From Hydractinia symbiolongicarpus (taxonomy: Eukaryota; Cnidaria; Hydrozoa; Anthoathecata; Hydractiniidae), in NCBI RefSeq assembly GCF_029227915.1, contig NC_079881.1:13369501-13433500 (forward strand): a stretch of DNA of 64,000 nucleotides, in the 5' to 3' direction. The notes beneath the pieces are model-generated. The model made no database searches, was not told where the DNA came from, and saw nothing but the letters and a program-made list of their open reading frames with translations. Position 1 is the stretch's first letter. Every line of letters begins with the position of its first letter. The position numbers and the translations under genes were made by a program. Shown piece after piece: positions 49,151 through 62,745 of the stretch.

Positions 49151-51805
49151 CATATTAAGCCGTAAAAGGCCATATTACAGGTTTTAAAGGCCTGTACACG
49201 TAGTTGGTAACCTTTTTAGACACTGGCTTTAGAGAAAATGACTTAAGACATCGTAGTCCATTGAGATTGAATGGAACAGACCAATGGGAACTTGTCTGTG
49301 CTCGTGGAATCACTTTATTCACGTTTACACTCCATATTAGGTCGTAAAAGGCCATATTACAGGCTTTAAAGGCATGTGCACGTAGTTAGCAGCGTTCTTA
49401 AGGCCTGGCGCTCAAGTAAACGGCTTATTATATCGTAGTCCATTGAGATTAAGAAGAACAGACTGATCCCCACTTGTCTGGGCTCGTGGAATCACGTGAT
49501 TTACGTGTAGACTCCAAATTAGGCCGTAAAAGGCCAAATTACAGGCTTTAAAGACATGTGCACGTAATTAGGAACGTTATCAGAGCCTGGCGGTGAAGAA
49601 AACGACTTAATACATCGTAGACCATTGAGATTAAAAGGAAAAGCCGAATGGATCTTGTTAGAGTTAGTGGAATTACGTGATTTACGTGTAGACTCCATAT
49701 TAGGCCATATAAAACGCCATATTACAGGCTTTAAAGGACTGTGCACGTAGTTAGCAGCGTTAATAGAGCCTGGCGCACAGGAAAACGACCTAGTGTATCG
49801 TAGTCCATTGAGATTGAAAAGAATAGACCGATGGCAACTGCTCTGGGCTCGTGGAATCACGTGACTTACATGCAGTCTCTTTATAAGGCCGTAAAAGGAC
49901 TTATTATGCGTTTCAAAGGACTGTGTACGGAGTTACCAGCGTTCATAGAGCCTGGCGTTCAAGAAAACGACTTAATACATCCTAGGCCATTGAGATTAAA
50001 AGGAACAGCCGAATGGAACTTGTCAGAGTTAGTGAAATCACGTGATTTACATGCAGTCTCTTTATTAGGCCGTAAAAGGACTTATTATGCGTTTCAAAGG
50101 ACTGTGTACGTAGTACCAGCGTTCATAGAGCGTGGCGTTCAAGAAAACGACTTAATACATCGTAGACAATTGAGATTAAAAGGAACAGCCGAATGGAACT
50201 TGTCGGAGTTCATAGAATCACGTGATTTACGTGTAGACTCTATATTAGGCGTAAAAGGCCATATTACAGGCTTTAAAGACATGTGCACGTAGTTAGGAAC
50301 GTTCTCAGAGCCTGGCGCTCAAGAAAACGACTTAATACATCGTAGACCATTGAGATTAAAAGGAACAGCCGAATGGAACTTGTCGGAGTTCGTAGAATCG
50401 CGTGATATACGTGTAGACTCCATATTATGCCGTAAAAGACCATATTACAGGCTTTAAAGGACTGTGCACGTAGTTAGCAGCGTTCTCAGAACCTGGCGCT
50501 CAAGTAAACGGCTTATTATATCGTAGTCCATTGAGATTAAAAAGAACAGACTGATCCCCACTTGTCTGGGCTCGTGGAATCACGTGATTTACGTGTAGAC
50601 TCCAAATTAGTCCGTAAAAGGCCAAATTACAGGCTTTAAAGACATGTGCACGTAGTTAGGAACGTTCTCAGAGCCTGGCGCTCAAGAAAACGACTTAATA
50701 CATCGTAGGCCATTGAGATTAAAAGGAACAGCCGAATGGAACTTGTCAGAGTTAGTGAAATCACGTGATTTACTTGCAGTCTCTTTATTAGGCCGTAAAA
50801 GGACTTTATTATGCGTTTCAAAGGACTGTGTACGTAGTTACCAGCGTTCATAGAGCGTGGCGTTCAAGAAAACGACTTAATACATCGTAGACCATTGAGA
50901 TTAAAAGGAACAGCCGAATGGAACTTGTCGGAGTTTGTGGAATCACGTGATTTACGTGTAGACTCCATATTAGGCCGTAAAAAGCCATATTACAGGCTTT
51001 AAAGGACTGTGAACGTAGTTAGCAGCGTTCATAGAGCCTGGCGCACAGGAAAACGACTTAGTATATCGTAGTCCATTGAGATTAAAAGGAACAGACCAAT
51101 GGAAACTTGTCTGTCCCCGTGGAATCACTTTATTTACGTTTAGACTCCATGTTAGGCCGTAAAAGGCTATATTACAGGCATTAAAGGCCTGTGGAAGAAG
51201 TTAGCAGCGTTCTTGCAGCCTGACGCTCAAGAAAACGAATTAATACATCGTAGTTCATTAAAATTGAAAGGAATAAGCCGATGACCTCCTGTCTGTGCTC
51301 GTGGAACTCCCTGACTTAAGTGTAGTCTCCTTATTAGGCCATAATAGGCCGTATTACACCGTTTAAAGGTCTGTCCACGTAATTAGGAACGTTCTCAGAG
51401 TCTGGCGCTCAAGAAAACGACTTATTATATCGTAGTCCATTGAGATTAAAAAGAACAGACTGATTCCCACTTGTCTGGGCTCGTGGAATCACGTGATTTA
51501 CGTGTAGACTCCAAATTAGTCCGTAAAAGGCCAAATTACAGGCTTTAAAGACATGTGCACGTAGTTACCAGCGTTCATAGAGCGTGGCGTTCAAGAAAAC
51601 GACTTAATACATCGTAGACCATTGAGATTAAAAGGAACAGCCGAATGGATCTTGTCAGAGTTAGTGGAATCACGTGATTTACGTGTAGACTCCATATTAG
51701 GCCGTAAAAAGCCATATTACAGGCTTTAAAGGACTGTGCCCTTAGTTAGCAGCGTTCTTAGAGTCTGGCATTCAGGAACACGACTGAACACATCGTAGTC
51801 CATTG

Positions 51806-52988
51806 AGATTAAAAGGAACAGACCAATGGGAACTTGTCTGTGCTCGTAGAATCACTTTATTTACGTTTAGACTCCATGTTAGGCCGTAAAAGGCCATATT
51901 ACAGGCTTTAAAGACCTGTGCACGTAGTTAGGAACGCTCATAGAGCCTGGCGCACAGGAGAACGACTTAGTATATCGTAGTCCATTGAGATTGAATGGAA
52001 CAGACCAATGGGAATTTGTCTGTACTCGTGGAAACACTTTATTAGCGTTTAGACTCCATATCAGGCCGTAAAAGGCCATCCGCGTTCTTGCAGCCTGGCG
52101 CTCAAGAAAACGAATTAATACATCGTAGTTCATTGAAATTGAAATGAATAGGCCGATGACCCCCGGTCTGTGCTCGTGGAACACCCAGACTTAAGTGTAG
52201 TCACCTTATTAGGCAATAAGAGGCCGTATTACACCGTTTAAAGGTCTGTCCACGTAATTAGGAACGTTCTCAGAGCCTGGCACTCAAGAAAACGGATTAT
52301 TATATCGTAGTCTATTGAGATTAAAAAGAACAGACTGATCCCTACTTGTCTGGGCTCGTGGAATCACGTGATTTACGTGTAGACTCCAAATTAGGCCGTA
52401 TAAGGCCATATTACAGGCTTTAAAGACATGTGCACGTAGTTAGCAGCGTTCATAGAGCCTGGCGCTCAAGAAAACGACTTAATACATCGTAGACCATTGA
52501 GATTAAAAGGAACAGCCGAATGGAACTTGTCAGAGTTAGTGGAATCACGTGATTTACGTGTAGACTCCATATTAGGCCGTAAAAAGCCATATTACAGGCT
52601 TTAAAGGACTGTGCACGTAGTTAGCAGCCTTCATAGAGCCTGGCGTACAGAAAAACAACTTCGTATATCGTAGTCTGTTGAGATTGAAAGGAATAGACCG
52701 ATGGCAACTTCTCTGGGCTCGTGGAATCACGTGACTTACATGCAATCTCTTTATTAGGCCGTAAAAGTACTTATTATGCGTTTCAAAGGACTGTGTGCGT
52801 AGTTACCAGCGTTCATAGAGCCTGGCGTTTAAGAAAATGACTTAATACATCGCAGACCATTGAGATTAAAAGGAACAGCCGAATGGAACTTGTCGGAGTT
52901 CGTAGAATCACGTGATTTACGTGTAGACTCTAAATTAGGCGTAAAAGGCCATATTACAGGCTTTAAAGACATGTGCACGTAGTTAGGG
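51806..52988 (-). repeat. Long-range duplication, copy 1 (offset 9,757 bp)
   Basis: About six and a half monomers that recur at 61,563-62,745. Private markers are GAGAACGACTTAG, GGCCATCCGCGTTC (the 35-bp deletion), ATGACCCCCGGTC and GCGTTTAAGAAAATGAC. The same deletion and its flanks occur inverted at about 13.8-14.0 kb. Confidence 0.88.
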
Positions 52989-55900
52989 ACGTTCTCAGAG
53001 CCTGGCGCACAGGAAAACGACTTAGTATATCGTAGTCCATTGAGATTAAAAGGAACAGACCAATGGGAACTTGTCTGTCCTCGTGGAATCACTTAATTTA
53101 CGTTTAGACTCCATGTTAGGCCGTAAAAGGCCATATTACGGGCTTTAAAGGCCTGTGGAAGAAGTTAGCAGCGTTCTTGCAGCCTGACGCTCAAGAAAAC
53201 GAATTAACACATCGTAGTTCATTAAAATTGAAAGGAATAGGCCGATGACCTCCTGCCTGTGCTCGTGGAACTCCCTGACTTAAGTGTAGTCTCCTTATTA
53301 GGCCACAAGAGGCCGTATTACACGGTTGAAAGGTCTGTCCACGTAATTAGGAACGTTCTCAGAGTCTGGCGCTCAAGAAAACGACTTAATACATCGTAGA
53401 CCATTGAGATTAAAAGGAACAGCCGAATGGAACTTGTCGGAGTTCGTAGAATCGCGTGATTTACGTGTAGACTCCATATTATGCCGTAAAAGGCCATATT
53501 GCAGGCTTGAAAGGACTGTGCACGTAGTTAGCAGCGTTCATAGAGCCTGGCGCTCAAGAAAACGACTTAATACATCGTAGACCATTGAGATTAAAAGGAA
53601 CAGCCGAATGGAACTTGTCAGAGTTAGTGGAATTACGTGATTTACGTGTAGACTCCATATTAGGCCGTAAAAAGCCATATTACAGGCTTTAAAGGACTGT
53701 GCACGTAGTTAGCAGCGTTCATAGAGCCTGACGTACAGGAAAACGACTTAGTATATCGTAGTCCATTGAGATTGAAAGGAATAGACCGATGGCAATTTCT
53801 CTGGGCTCGTGGAATCACGTGACTTACATGCAGTCTCTTTATTAGGCCGTAAAAGGACCTATAATGCATTTCAAAGGACTGTGTACGTAGTTAGCAGCGT
53901 TCATAGAGCCTGGCGTTCAAGAAAACGACTTAATACATCGTAGACCATTGAGATTAAAAGGAACAGCCGAATGGAACTTGTCGGAGTTCGTAGAAGCGCG
54001 TGATTTACGTGTAGACTCCATATTATGCCGTAAAAGGCCATATTACAGGCTTTAAAGGACTGTGCACGTAGTTAGCAGCGTTCTCAGAGCCTGGCGCTCA
54101 AGTAAACGGCTTATTATATCGTAGTCCATTGAGATTAAAAAGAACAGACTGATCCCCACTTGTCTGGGCTCGTGGAATCACGTGATTTACGTGTAGACTC
54201 CAAATTAGGCCGTAAAAGGCCAAATTACAGGCTTTAAAGACATGTGCACGTAGTTAGGAACGTTCTCAGAGCCTGGCGCTCAAGAAAACGACTTAATACA
54301 TCGTAGGCCATTGAGATTAAAAGGAACAGCCGAATGGAACTTGTCAGAGTTAGTGGAATCACGTGATTTACATGCAGTCTCTTTATTAGGCCGTAAAAGG
54401 ACTTATTATGCGTTTCAAAGGACTGTGTACGTAGTTACCAGCGTTCATAGAGCGTGGCGTTCAAGAAAACGACTTAATACATCGTAGACCATTGAGATTA
54501 AAAGGAACAGCCGAATGGAACTTGTCGGAGTTCGTAGAATCACGTGATTTACGTGTAGACTCCATATTAGGCGTAAATGGCCATGTTACAGGCTTTAAAG
54601 ACAAGTGCACGTAGTTAGCAGCGTTTATAGAGCCTGGCGTTCAAGAAAACGACTTAATACATCGTAGACCATTGAGATTAAAAGGATGAGCCGAATGGAA
54701 CTTGTCGGAGTTAGTGGAATCACGTGATTTACGTGTAGACTCCATATTAGGCCGTAAAAAGCCATATTACAGGCTTTAAAGGACTGTGAACGTAGTTAAC
54801 AGCGTTCATAGAGCCTGGCGCACAGGAAAACGACTTAGTATATCGTAGTCCATTGAGATTGAAAGGAATAGACCGATGGCAACTTCTCTGGGTTCGTGGA
54901 ATCACGTGACTTACATGCAGTCTCTTTATTAGGCCGTAAAAGGACCTATTATGCATTTCAAAGGACTGTGTACGTAGTTAGCAGCGTTCATAGAGCCTGG
55001 CGTTCAAGAAAACGACTTAATACATCGTAGACCATTGAGATTAAAAGGAACAGCCGAATAGAACTTGTTGGAGTTCGTAGAATCGCGTGATTTACGTGTA
55101 GACTCCATATTATGCCGTAAAAGGCCGTATTACACGGTTTAAAGGTCTGTCCACGTAATTAGGAACGTTCTCAGAGCCTGGCGCTCAAGAAAACGACTTA
55201 ATACATCGTAGGCCATTGAGATTAAAAGGAACAGCCGAATGGAACTTGTCAGAGTTGGTGGAATCACGTGATTTACATGCAGTCTCTTTATTAGGCCGTA
55301 AAAGGACTTATTATGCGTTTCAAAGGACTGTGTACGTAGTTACCAGCGTTCATAGAGCCTGGCGTTCAAGAAAACGACTTAATACATCGTAGTCCATTGA
55401 GATTAAAAAGAACAGACTGATCCCCACTTGTTTGGGCTCGTGGAATCACGTGATTTACGTGTAGACTCCAAATTAGGCCGTAAAAGGCCAAATTACAGGC
55501 TTTAAAGACATGTACACGTAGTTAGGAACGTTCTCAGAGCCTGGCGCTCAAGAAAACGACTTAATACATCGTAGGCCATTGAGATTAAAAGGAACAGCCG
55601 AATGGAACTTGTCAGAGTTAGTGGAATCACGTGATTTACATGCAGTCTCTTTATTAGGCCGTAAAAGGACTTATTATGCGTTTCAAAGGACTGTGTACGT
55701 AGTTACCAGCGTTCATAGAGCGTGGCGTTCAAGAAAACGACTTAATACATCGTAGACCATTGAGATTAAAAGGAACAGCCGAATGGAACTTGTCGGAGTT
55801 CGTAGAATCACGTGATTTACGTGTAGACTCCATATTAGGCGTAAATGGCCATGTTACAGGCTTTAAAGACATGTGCACGTAGTTAGCAGCGTTTATAGAG

Positions 55901-58900
55901 CCTGGCGTTCAAGAAAACAACTTAATACATCGTAGACCATTGAGATTAAAAGGAAGAGCCGAATGGAACTTGTCGGAGTTAGTGGAATCACGTGATTTAC
56001 GTGTAGACTCCATATTAGGCCGTAAAAAGCCATATTACAGGCTTTAAAGGACTGTGCACGTAGTTAGGGACGTTCTCAGAGCCTGGCGCTCAAGAAAACG
56101 ACTTAGTACATCGTAGACCATTGAGATTAAAAGGAACAGCCGAATGGAACTTGTCAGAGTTAGTTGAATCACTTTATTTACGTTTAGACTCCATGTTAGG
56201 CCGTAAAAGGCCATATTGCAGGCTTTAAAGGCCTGTGGAAGAAGTTAGCAGCGTTCTTGCAGACTGACGCTCAAGAAAACGAATTAACACATCGTAGTTC
56301 ATTAAAATTGAAAGGAATAGGCCGATGACCTCCTGTCTGTGCTCGTGGAACTCCCTGACTTAAGTGTAGTCTCCCTATTAAGCCACAAGAGGCCGTATTA
56401 CACGGTTTAAAGGTCTGTCCACGTAATTAGGAACGTTCTCAGAGCCTGGCGCTCAAGAAAACGGCTTATTATATCGTAGTCCATTGAGATTAAAAAGAAC
56501 AGCCGAATGGAACTTGTCAGAGTTAGTGGAATCACGTGATTTACATGCAGTCTCTTTATTAGGCCGTAAAAGGACCTATTATGCATTTTAAAGGACTGTG
56601 TACGTAGTTAGCAGCGTTCATAGAGCCTGGCGTTCAAGAAAACGACTTAATACATCGTAGACCATTGAGATTAAAAGGAACAGCCTAATAGAACTTGTTG
56701 GAGTTCGTAGAATCGCGTGATTTACGTGTAGACTCCATATTATGCCGTAAAAGGCCGTATTACACGGTTTAAAGGTCTGTCCACGTAATTAGGAACGTTC
56801 TCAGAGCCTGGCGCTCAAGAAAACGACTTAATACATCGTAGGCCATTGAGATTAAAAGGAACAGCCGAATGGAACTTGTCAGAGTTGGTGGAATCACGTG
56901 ATTTACATGCAGTCTCTTTATTAGGCCGTAAAAGGACTTATTATGCATTTCAAAGGACTGTGTACGTAGTTACCAGCGTTCATAGAGCGTGGCGTTCAAG
57001 AAAACGACTTAATACATCGTAGACCATTGAGATTAAAAGGAACAGCCGAATGGAACTTGTCGGAGTTCGTAGAATTACGTGATTTACGTGTAGACTCCAT
57101 ATTATGCCGTAAAAGGCCATATTGCAGGCTTGAAAGGACTGTGCACGTAGTTAGCAGCGTTCTCAGAGCCTGGCGCTCAAGTAAACGGCTTATTATATCG
57201 TAGTCCATTGAGATTAAAAAGAACAGACTGATCCCCACTTGTTTGGGCTCGTGGAATCACGTGATTTACGTGTAGACTCCAAATTAGGCCGTAAAAGGCC
57301 AAATTACAGGCTTTAAAGACATGTACACGTAGTTAGGAACGTTCTCAGAGCCTGGCGCTCAAGAAAACGACTTAATACATCGTAGGCCATTGAGATTAAA
57401 AGGAACAGCCGAATGGAACTTGTCAGAGTTAGTGGAATCACGTGATTTACATGCAGTCTCTTTATTAGGCCGTAAAAGGACTTATTATGCGTTTCAAAGG
57501 ACTGTGTACGTAGTTACCAGCGTTCATAGAGCGTGGCGTTCAAGAAAACGACTTAATACATCGTAGACCATTGAGATTAAAAGGAACAGCCGAATGGAAC
57601 TTGTCGGAGTTCGTAGAATCACGTGATTTACGTGTAGACTCCATATTAGGCGTAAATGGCCATGTTACAGGCTTTAAAGACATGTGCACGTAGTTAGCAG
57701 CGTTTATAGAGCCTGGCGTTCAAGAAAACGACTTAATACATCGTAGACCATTGAGATTAAAAGGAAGAGCCGGATGGAACTTGTCGGAGTTAGTGGAATC
57801 ACGTGATTTACGTGTAGACTCCATATTAGGCCGTAAAAGGCCAAATAACAGGCTTTAAAGACATGTGCACGTAGTTAGGGACGTTCTCAGAGCCTGGCGC
57901 ACAGGAAAACGACTTAGTATATCGTAGTCCATTGAGATTAAAAGGAACAGACCAATGGGAACTTGTCTGTCCTCGTGGAATCACTTAATTTACGTTTAGA
58001 CTCCATGTTAGGCCGTAAAAGGCCATATTACGGGCTTTAAAGGCCTGTGGAAGAAGTTAGCAGCGTTCTTGCAGCCTGACGCTCAAGAAAACGAATTAAC
58101 ACATCGTAGTTCATTAAAATTGAAAGGAATAGGCCGATGACCTCCTGTCTGTGCTCGTGGAACTCCCTGACTTAAGTGTAGTCTCCTTATTAGGCCACAA
58201 GAGGCCGTATTACACGGTTGAAAGGTCTGTCCACGTAATTAGGAACGTTCTCAGAGTCTGGCGCTCAAGAAAACGACTTAATACATCGTAGACCATTGAG
58301 ATTAAAAGGAACAGCCGAATGGAACTTGTCGGAGTTCGTAGAATCGCGTGATTTACGTGTAGACTCCAAATTAGGCCGTAAAAGGCCAAATTACAGGCTT
58401 TAAAGACATGTACACGTAGTTAGGAACGTTCTCAGAGCCTGGCGCTCAAGAAAACGACTTAATACATCGTAGGCCATTGAGATTAAAAGGAACAGCCGAA
58501 TGGAACTTGTCAGAGTTAGTGGAATCACGTGATTTACATGCACTCTCTTTATTAGGCCGTAAAAGGACTTATTATGCGTTTCAAAGGACTGTGTACGTAG
58601 TTACCAGCGTTCATAGAGCGTGGCGTTCAAGAAAACGACTTAATACATCGTAGACCATTGAGATTAAAAGGAACAGCCGAATGGAACTTGTCGGAGTTCG
58701 TAGAATCACGTGATTTACGTGTAGACTCCATATTAGGCGTAAATGGCCATGTTACAGGCTTTAAAGACATGTGCACGTAGTTAGCAGCGTTTATAGAGCC
58801 TGGCGTTCAAGAAAACAACTTAATACATCGTAGACCATTGAGATTAAAAGGAAGAGCCGAATGGAACTTGTCGGAGTTAGTGGAATCACGTGATTTACGT

Positions 58901-61562
58901 GTAGACTCCATATTAGGCCGTAAAAAGCCATATTACAGGCTTTAAAGGACTGTGAACGTAGTTAGCAGCGTTCATAGAGCCTGGCGCACAGGAAAACGAC
59001 TTAGTATATCGTAGTTCATTGAGATTAAAAGGAACAGACCAATGGGAACTTGTCTGTCCTCGTGGAATCACTTTATTTGCGTTTAGACTCCATGTTAGGC
59101 CGTAAAAGGCCATATTACAGGCTTTAAAGGCCTGTGGAAGAAGTTAGCATCGTTCTTGCAGCCTGACACTCAAGAAAACGAATTAATACATCGTAGTTCA
59201 TTGAAATTGAAAGGAATAGGCCGATGACCTCCTGTCTGTGCTCGTGGAACTCCCTGACTTAAGTGTAGTCTCCTTATTAGGCCATAAGAGGCTGTATTAC
59301 ACGGTTTAAAGATCTGTCCACGTAATTAGGAACGTTCTCAGAGCCTGGCGCTCAAGAAAACGGCTTATTATATCGTAGTCCATTGAGATTAAAAAGAACA
59401 GACTGATTCCCACTTGTCTGGGCTCGTGGAATCACGTGATTTACGTGTAGACTCCAAATTAGGCCGTAAAAGACCAAATTACAGGCTTTAAAGACATGTG
59501 CACGTAGTTAGGGACGTTCTCAGAGCCTGGCGCTCAAGAAAACGACTTAGTACATCGTAGACCATTGAGATTAAAAGGAACAGCCGAATGGAACTTGTCA
59601 GAGTTAGTTGAATCACTTTATTTACGTTTAGACTCCATGTTAGGCCGTAAAAGGCCATATTGCAGGCTTTAAAGGCCTGTGGAAGAAGTTAGCAGCGTTC
59701 TTGCAGACTGACGCTCAAGAAAACGAATTAACACATCGTAGTTCATTAAAATTGAAAGGAATAGGCCGATGACCTCCTGTCTGTGCTTGTGGAACTCCCT
59801 GACTTAAGTGTAGTCTCCTTATTAGGCCACAAGAGGCCGTATTACACGGTTAAAGGTCTGTCCACGTAATTAGGAACGTTCTCAGAGCCTGGCGCTCAAG
59901 AAAACGGCTTATTATATCGTAGTCCATTGAGATTAAAAAGAACAGACTGATTCTCACTTGTCTGGGATCGTGGAATCACGTGATTTACGTGTAGACTCCA
60001 AATTAGGCCGTAAAAGACCAAATTACAGGCTTTAAAGACATGTGCACGTAGTTAGGGACGTTCTCAGAGCCTGGCGCTCAAGAAAACGACTTAGTACATC
60101 GTAGACCATTGAGATAAAAAGGAACAGCCGAATGGAACTTGTCAGAGTTAGTTGAATCACTTTATTTACGTTTAGACTCCATGTTAGGCCGTAAAAGGCC
60201 ATATTGCAGGCTTTAAAGGCCTGTGGAAGAAGTTAGCAGCGTTCTTGCAGACTGACGCTCAAGAAAACGAATTAACACATCGTAGTTCATTAAAATTGAA
60301 AGGAATAGGCCGATGACCTCCTGTCTGTGCTTGTGGAACTCCCTGACTTAAGTGTAGTCTCCTTATTAGGCCACAAGAGGCCGTATTACACGGTTTAAAG
60401 GTCTGTCCACGTAATTAGGAACGTTCTCAGAGTCTGGCGCTCAAGAAAACGACTTAATACATCGTAGACCATTGAGATTAAAAGGAACAGCCGAATGGAT
60501 CTTGTCAGAGTTAGTGGAATCACGTGATTTACGTGTAGACTCCATATTAGGCCGTAAAAAGCCATATTACAGGCTTTAAAGGACTGTGCACGTAGTTAGC
60601 AGCGTTCATAGAGCCTGGCGCTCAAGAAAACGACTTAATACATCGTAGACCATTGAGATTAAAAGGAACAGATGAATGGAACTTGTCAGAGTTAGTGGAA
60701 TCACGTGATTTACGTGTAGACTCCATGTTAGGCCGTAAAAGGCCATATTGCAGGCTTTAAAGGCCTGTGGAAGAAGTTAGCAGCGTTCTTGCAGACTGAC
60801 GCTCAAGAAAACGAATTAACACATCGTAGTTCATTAAAATTGAAAGGAATAGGCCGATGACCTCCTGTCTGTGCTTGTGGAACTCCCTGACTTAAGTGTA
60901 GTCTCCTTATTAGGCCACAAGAGGCCGTATTACACGGTTTAAGGGTTTGTCCACGTAATTAGGAACGTTTTCAGAGTCTGGCGCTCAAGAAAACGACTTA
61001 ATACATCGTAGACCATTGAGATTAAAAGGAACAGCCGAATGGATCTTGTCAGAGTTAGTGGAATCACGTGATTTACGTGTAGACTCCATATTAGGCCGTA
61101 AAAAGCCATATTACAGGCTTTAAAGGACTGTGCACGTAGTTAGCAGCGTTCATAGAGCCTGGCGCTCAAGAAAACGACTTAATACATCGTAGACCATTGA
61201 GATTAAAAGGAACAGCCGAATGGAACTTGTCAGAGTTAGTGGAATCACGTGATTTACGTGTAGACTCCATATTAGGCCGTAAAAAGCCATATTACAGGCT
61301 TTAAAGGACTGTGCACGTAGTTAGCAGCGTTCATAGAGCCTGACGTACAGGAAAACGACTTAGTATATCGTAGTCCATTGAGATTGAAAGGAATAGACCG
61401 ATGGCAACTTCTCTGGGCTCGTGGAATCACGTGACTTACATGCAGTCTCTTTATTAGGCCGTAAAAGGACCTATAATGCATTTCAAAGGACTGTGTACGT
61501 AGTTAGCAGCGTTCATAGAGCCTGGCGTTCAAGAAAACGACTTAATACATCGTAGACCATTG

Positions 61563-62745
61563 AGATTAAAAGGAACAGACCAATGGGAACTTGTCTGTGC
61601 TCGTAGAATCACTTTATTTACGTTTAGACTCCATGTTAGGCCGTAAAAGGCCATATTACAGGCTTTAAAGACCTGTGCACGTAGTTAGGAACGCTCATAG
61701 AGCCTGGCGCACAGGAGAACGACTTAGTATATCGTAGTCCATTGAGATTGAATGGAACAGACCAATGGGAATTTGTCTGTACTCGTGGAATCACTTTATT
61801 AGCGTTTAGACTCCATATCAGGCCGTAAAAGGCCATCCGCGTTCTTGCAGCCTGGCGCTCAAGAAAACGAATTAATACATCGTAGTTCATTGAAATTGAA
61901 ATGAATAGGCCGATGACCCCCGGTCTGTGCTCGTGGAACTGCCAGACTTAAGTGTAGTCACCTTATTAGGCAATAAGAGGCCGTATTACACCGTTTAAAG
62001 GTCTGTCCACGTAATTAGGAACGTTCTCAGAGCCTGGCACTCAAGAAAACGGATTATTTTATCGTAGTCCATTGAGATTAAAAAGAACAGACTGATCCCT
62101 ACTTGTCTGGGCTCGTGGAATCACGTGATTTACGTGTAGACTCCAAATTAGGCCGTATAAGGCCATATTACAGGCTTTAAAGACATGTGCACGTAGTTAG
62201 CAGCGTTCATAGAGCCTGGCGCTCAAGAAAACGACTTAATACATCGTAGACCATTGAGATTAAAAGGAACAGCCGAATGGAACTTGTCAGAGTTAGTGGA
62301 ATCACGTGATTTACGTGTAGACTCCATATTAGGCCGTAAAAAGCCATATTACAGGCTTTAAAGGCCTGTGGAAGAAGTTAGCAGCGTTCATAGAGCCTGG
62401 CGTACAGGAAAACGACTTAGTATATCGTAGTCCATTGAGATTGAAAAGAATAGACCGATGGCAACATCTCTGGGCTCGTGGAATCACGTGACTTACATGC
62501 AGTCTCTTTATTAGGCCGTAAAAGTACTTATTATGCGTTTCAAAGGACTGTGTGCGTAGTTACCAGCGTTCATAGAGCCTGGCGTTTAAGAAAATGACTT
62601 AATACATCGCAGACCATTGAGATTAAAAGGAACAGCCGAATGGAACTTGTCGGAGTTCGTAGAATCACGTGATTTACGTGTAGACTCTAAATTAGGCGTA
62701 AAAGGCCATATTACAGGCTTTAAAGACATGTGCACGTAGTTAGGA
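61563..62745 (-). repeat. Long-range duplication, copy 2 (offset 9,757 bp)
   Basis: Partner of 51,806-52,988. One diagnostic monomer (AAAAACAACTTCGTATATCG, at 52,651 in copy 1) is not at the corresponding place here. It appears at 62,950 instead, about three monomers further on, so part of the block has been reshuffled by a later exchange. Confidence 0.87.

Noticed and set aside
49831-50292. Longest open frame (153 codons, plus strand) as a possible protein gene
   Set aside because: It is read through about two and a half satellite monomers joined by small indels. Its segments repeat within itself and elsewhere in the array, and there is no family resemblance, intron signal or promoter context.
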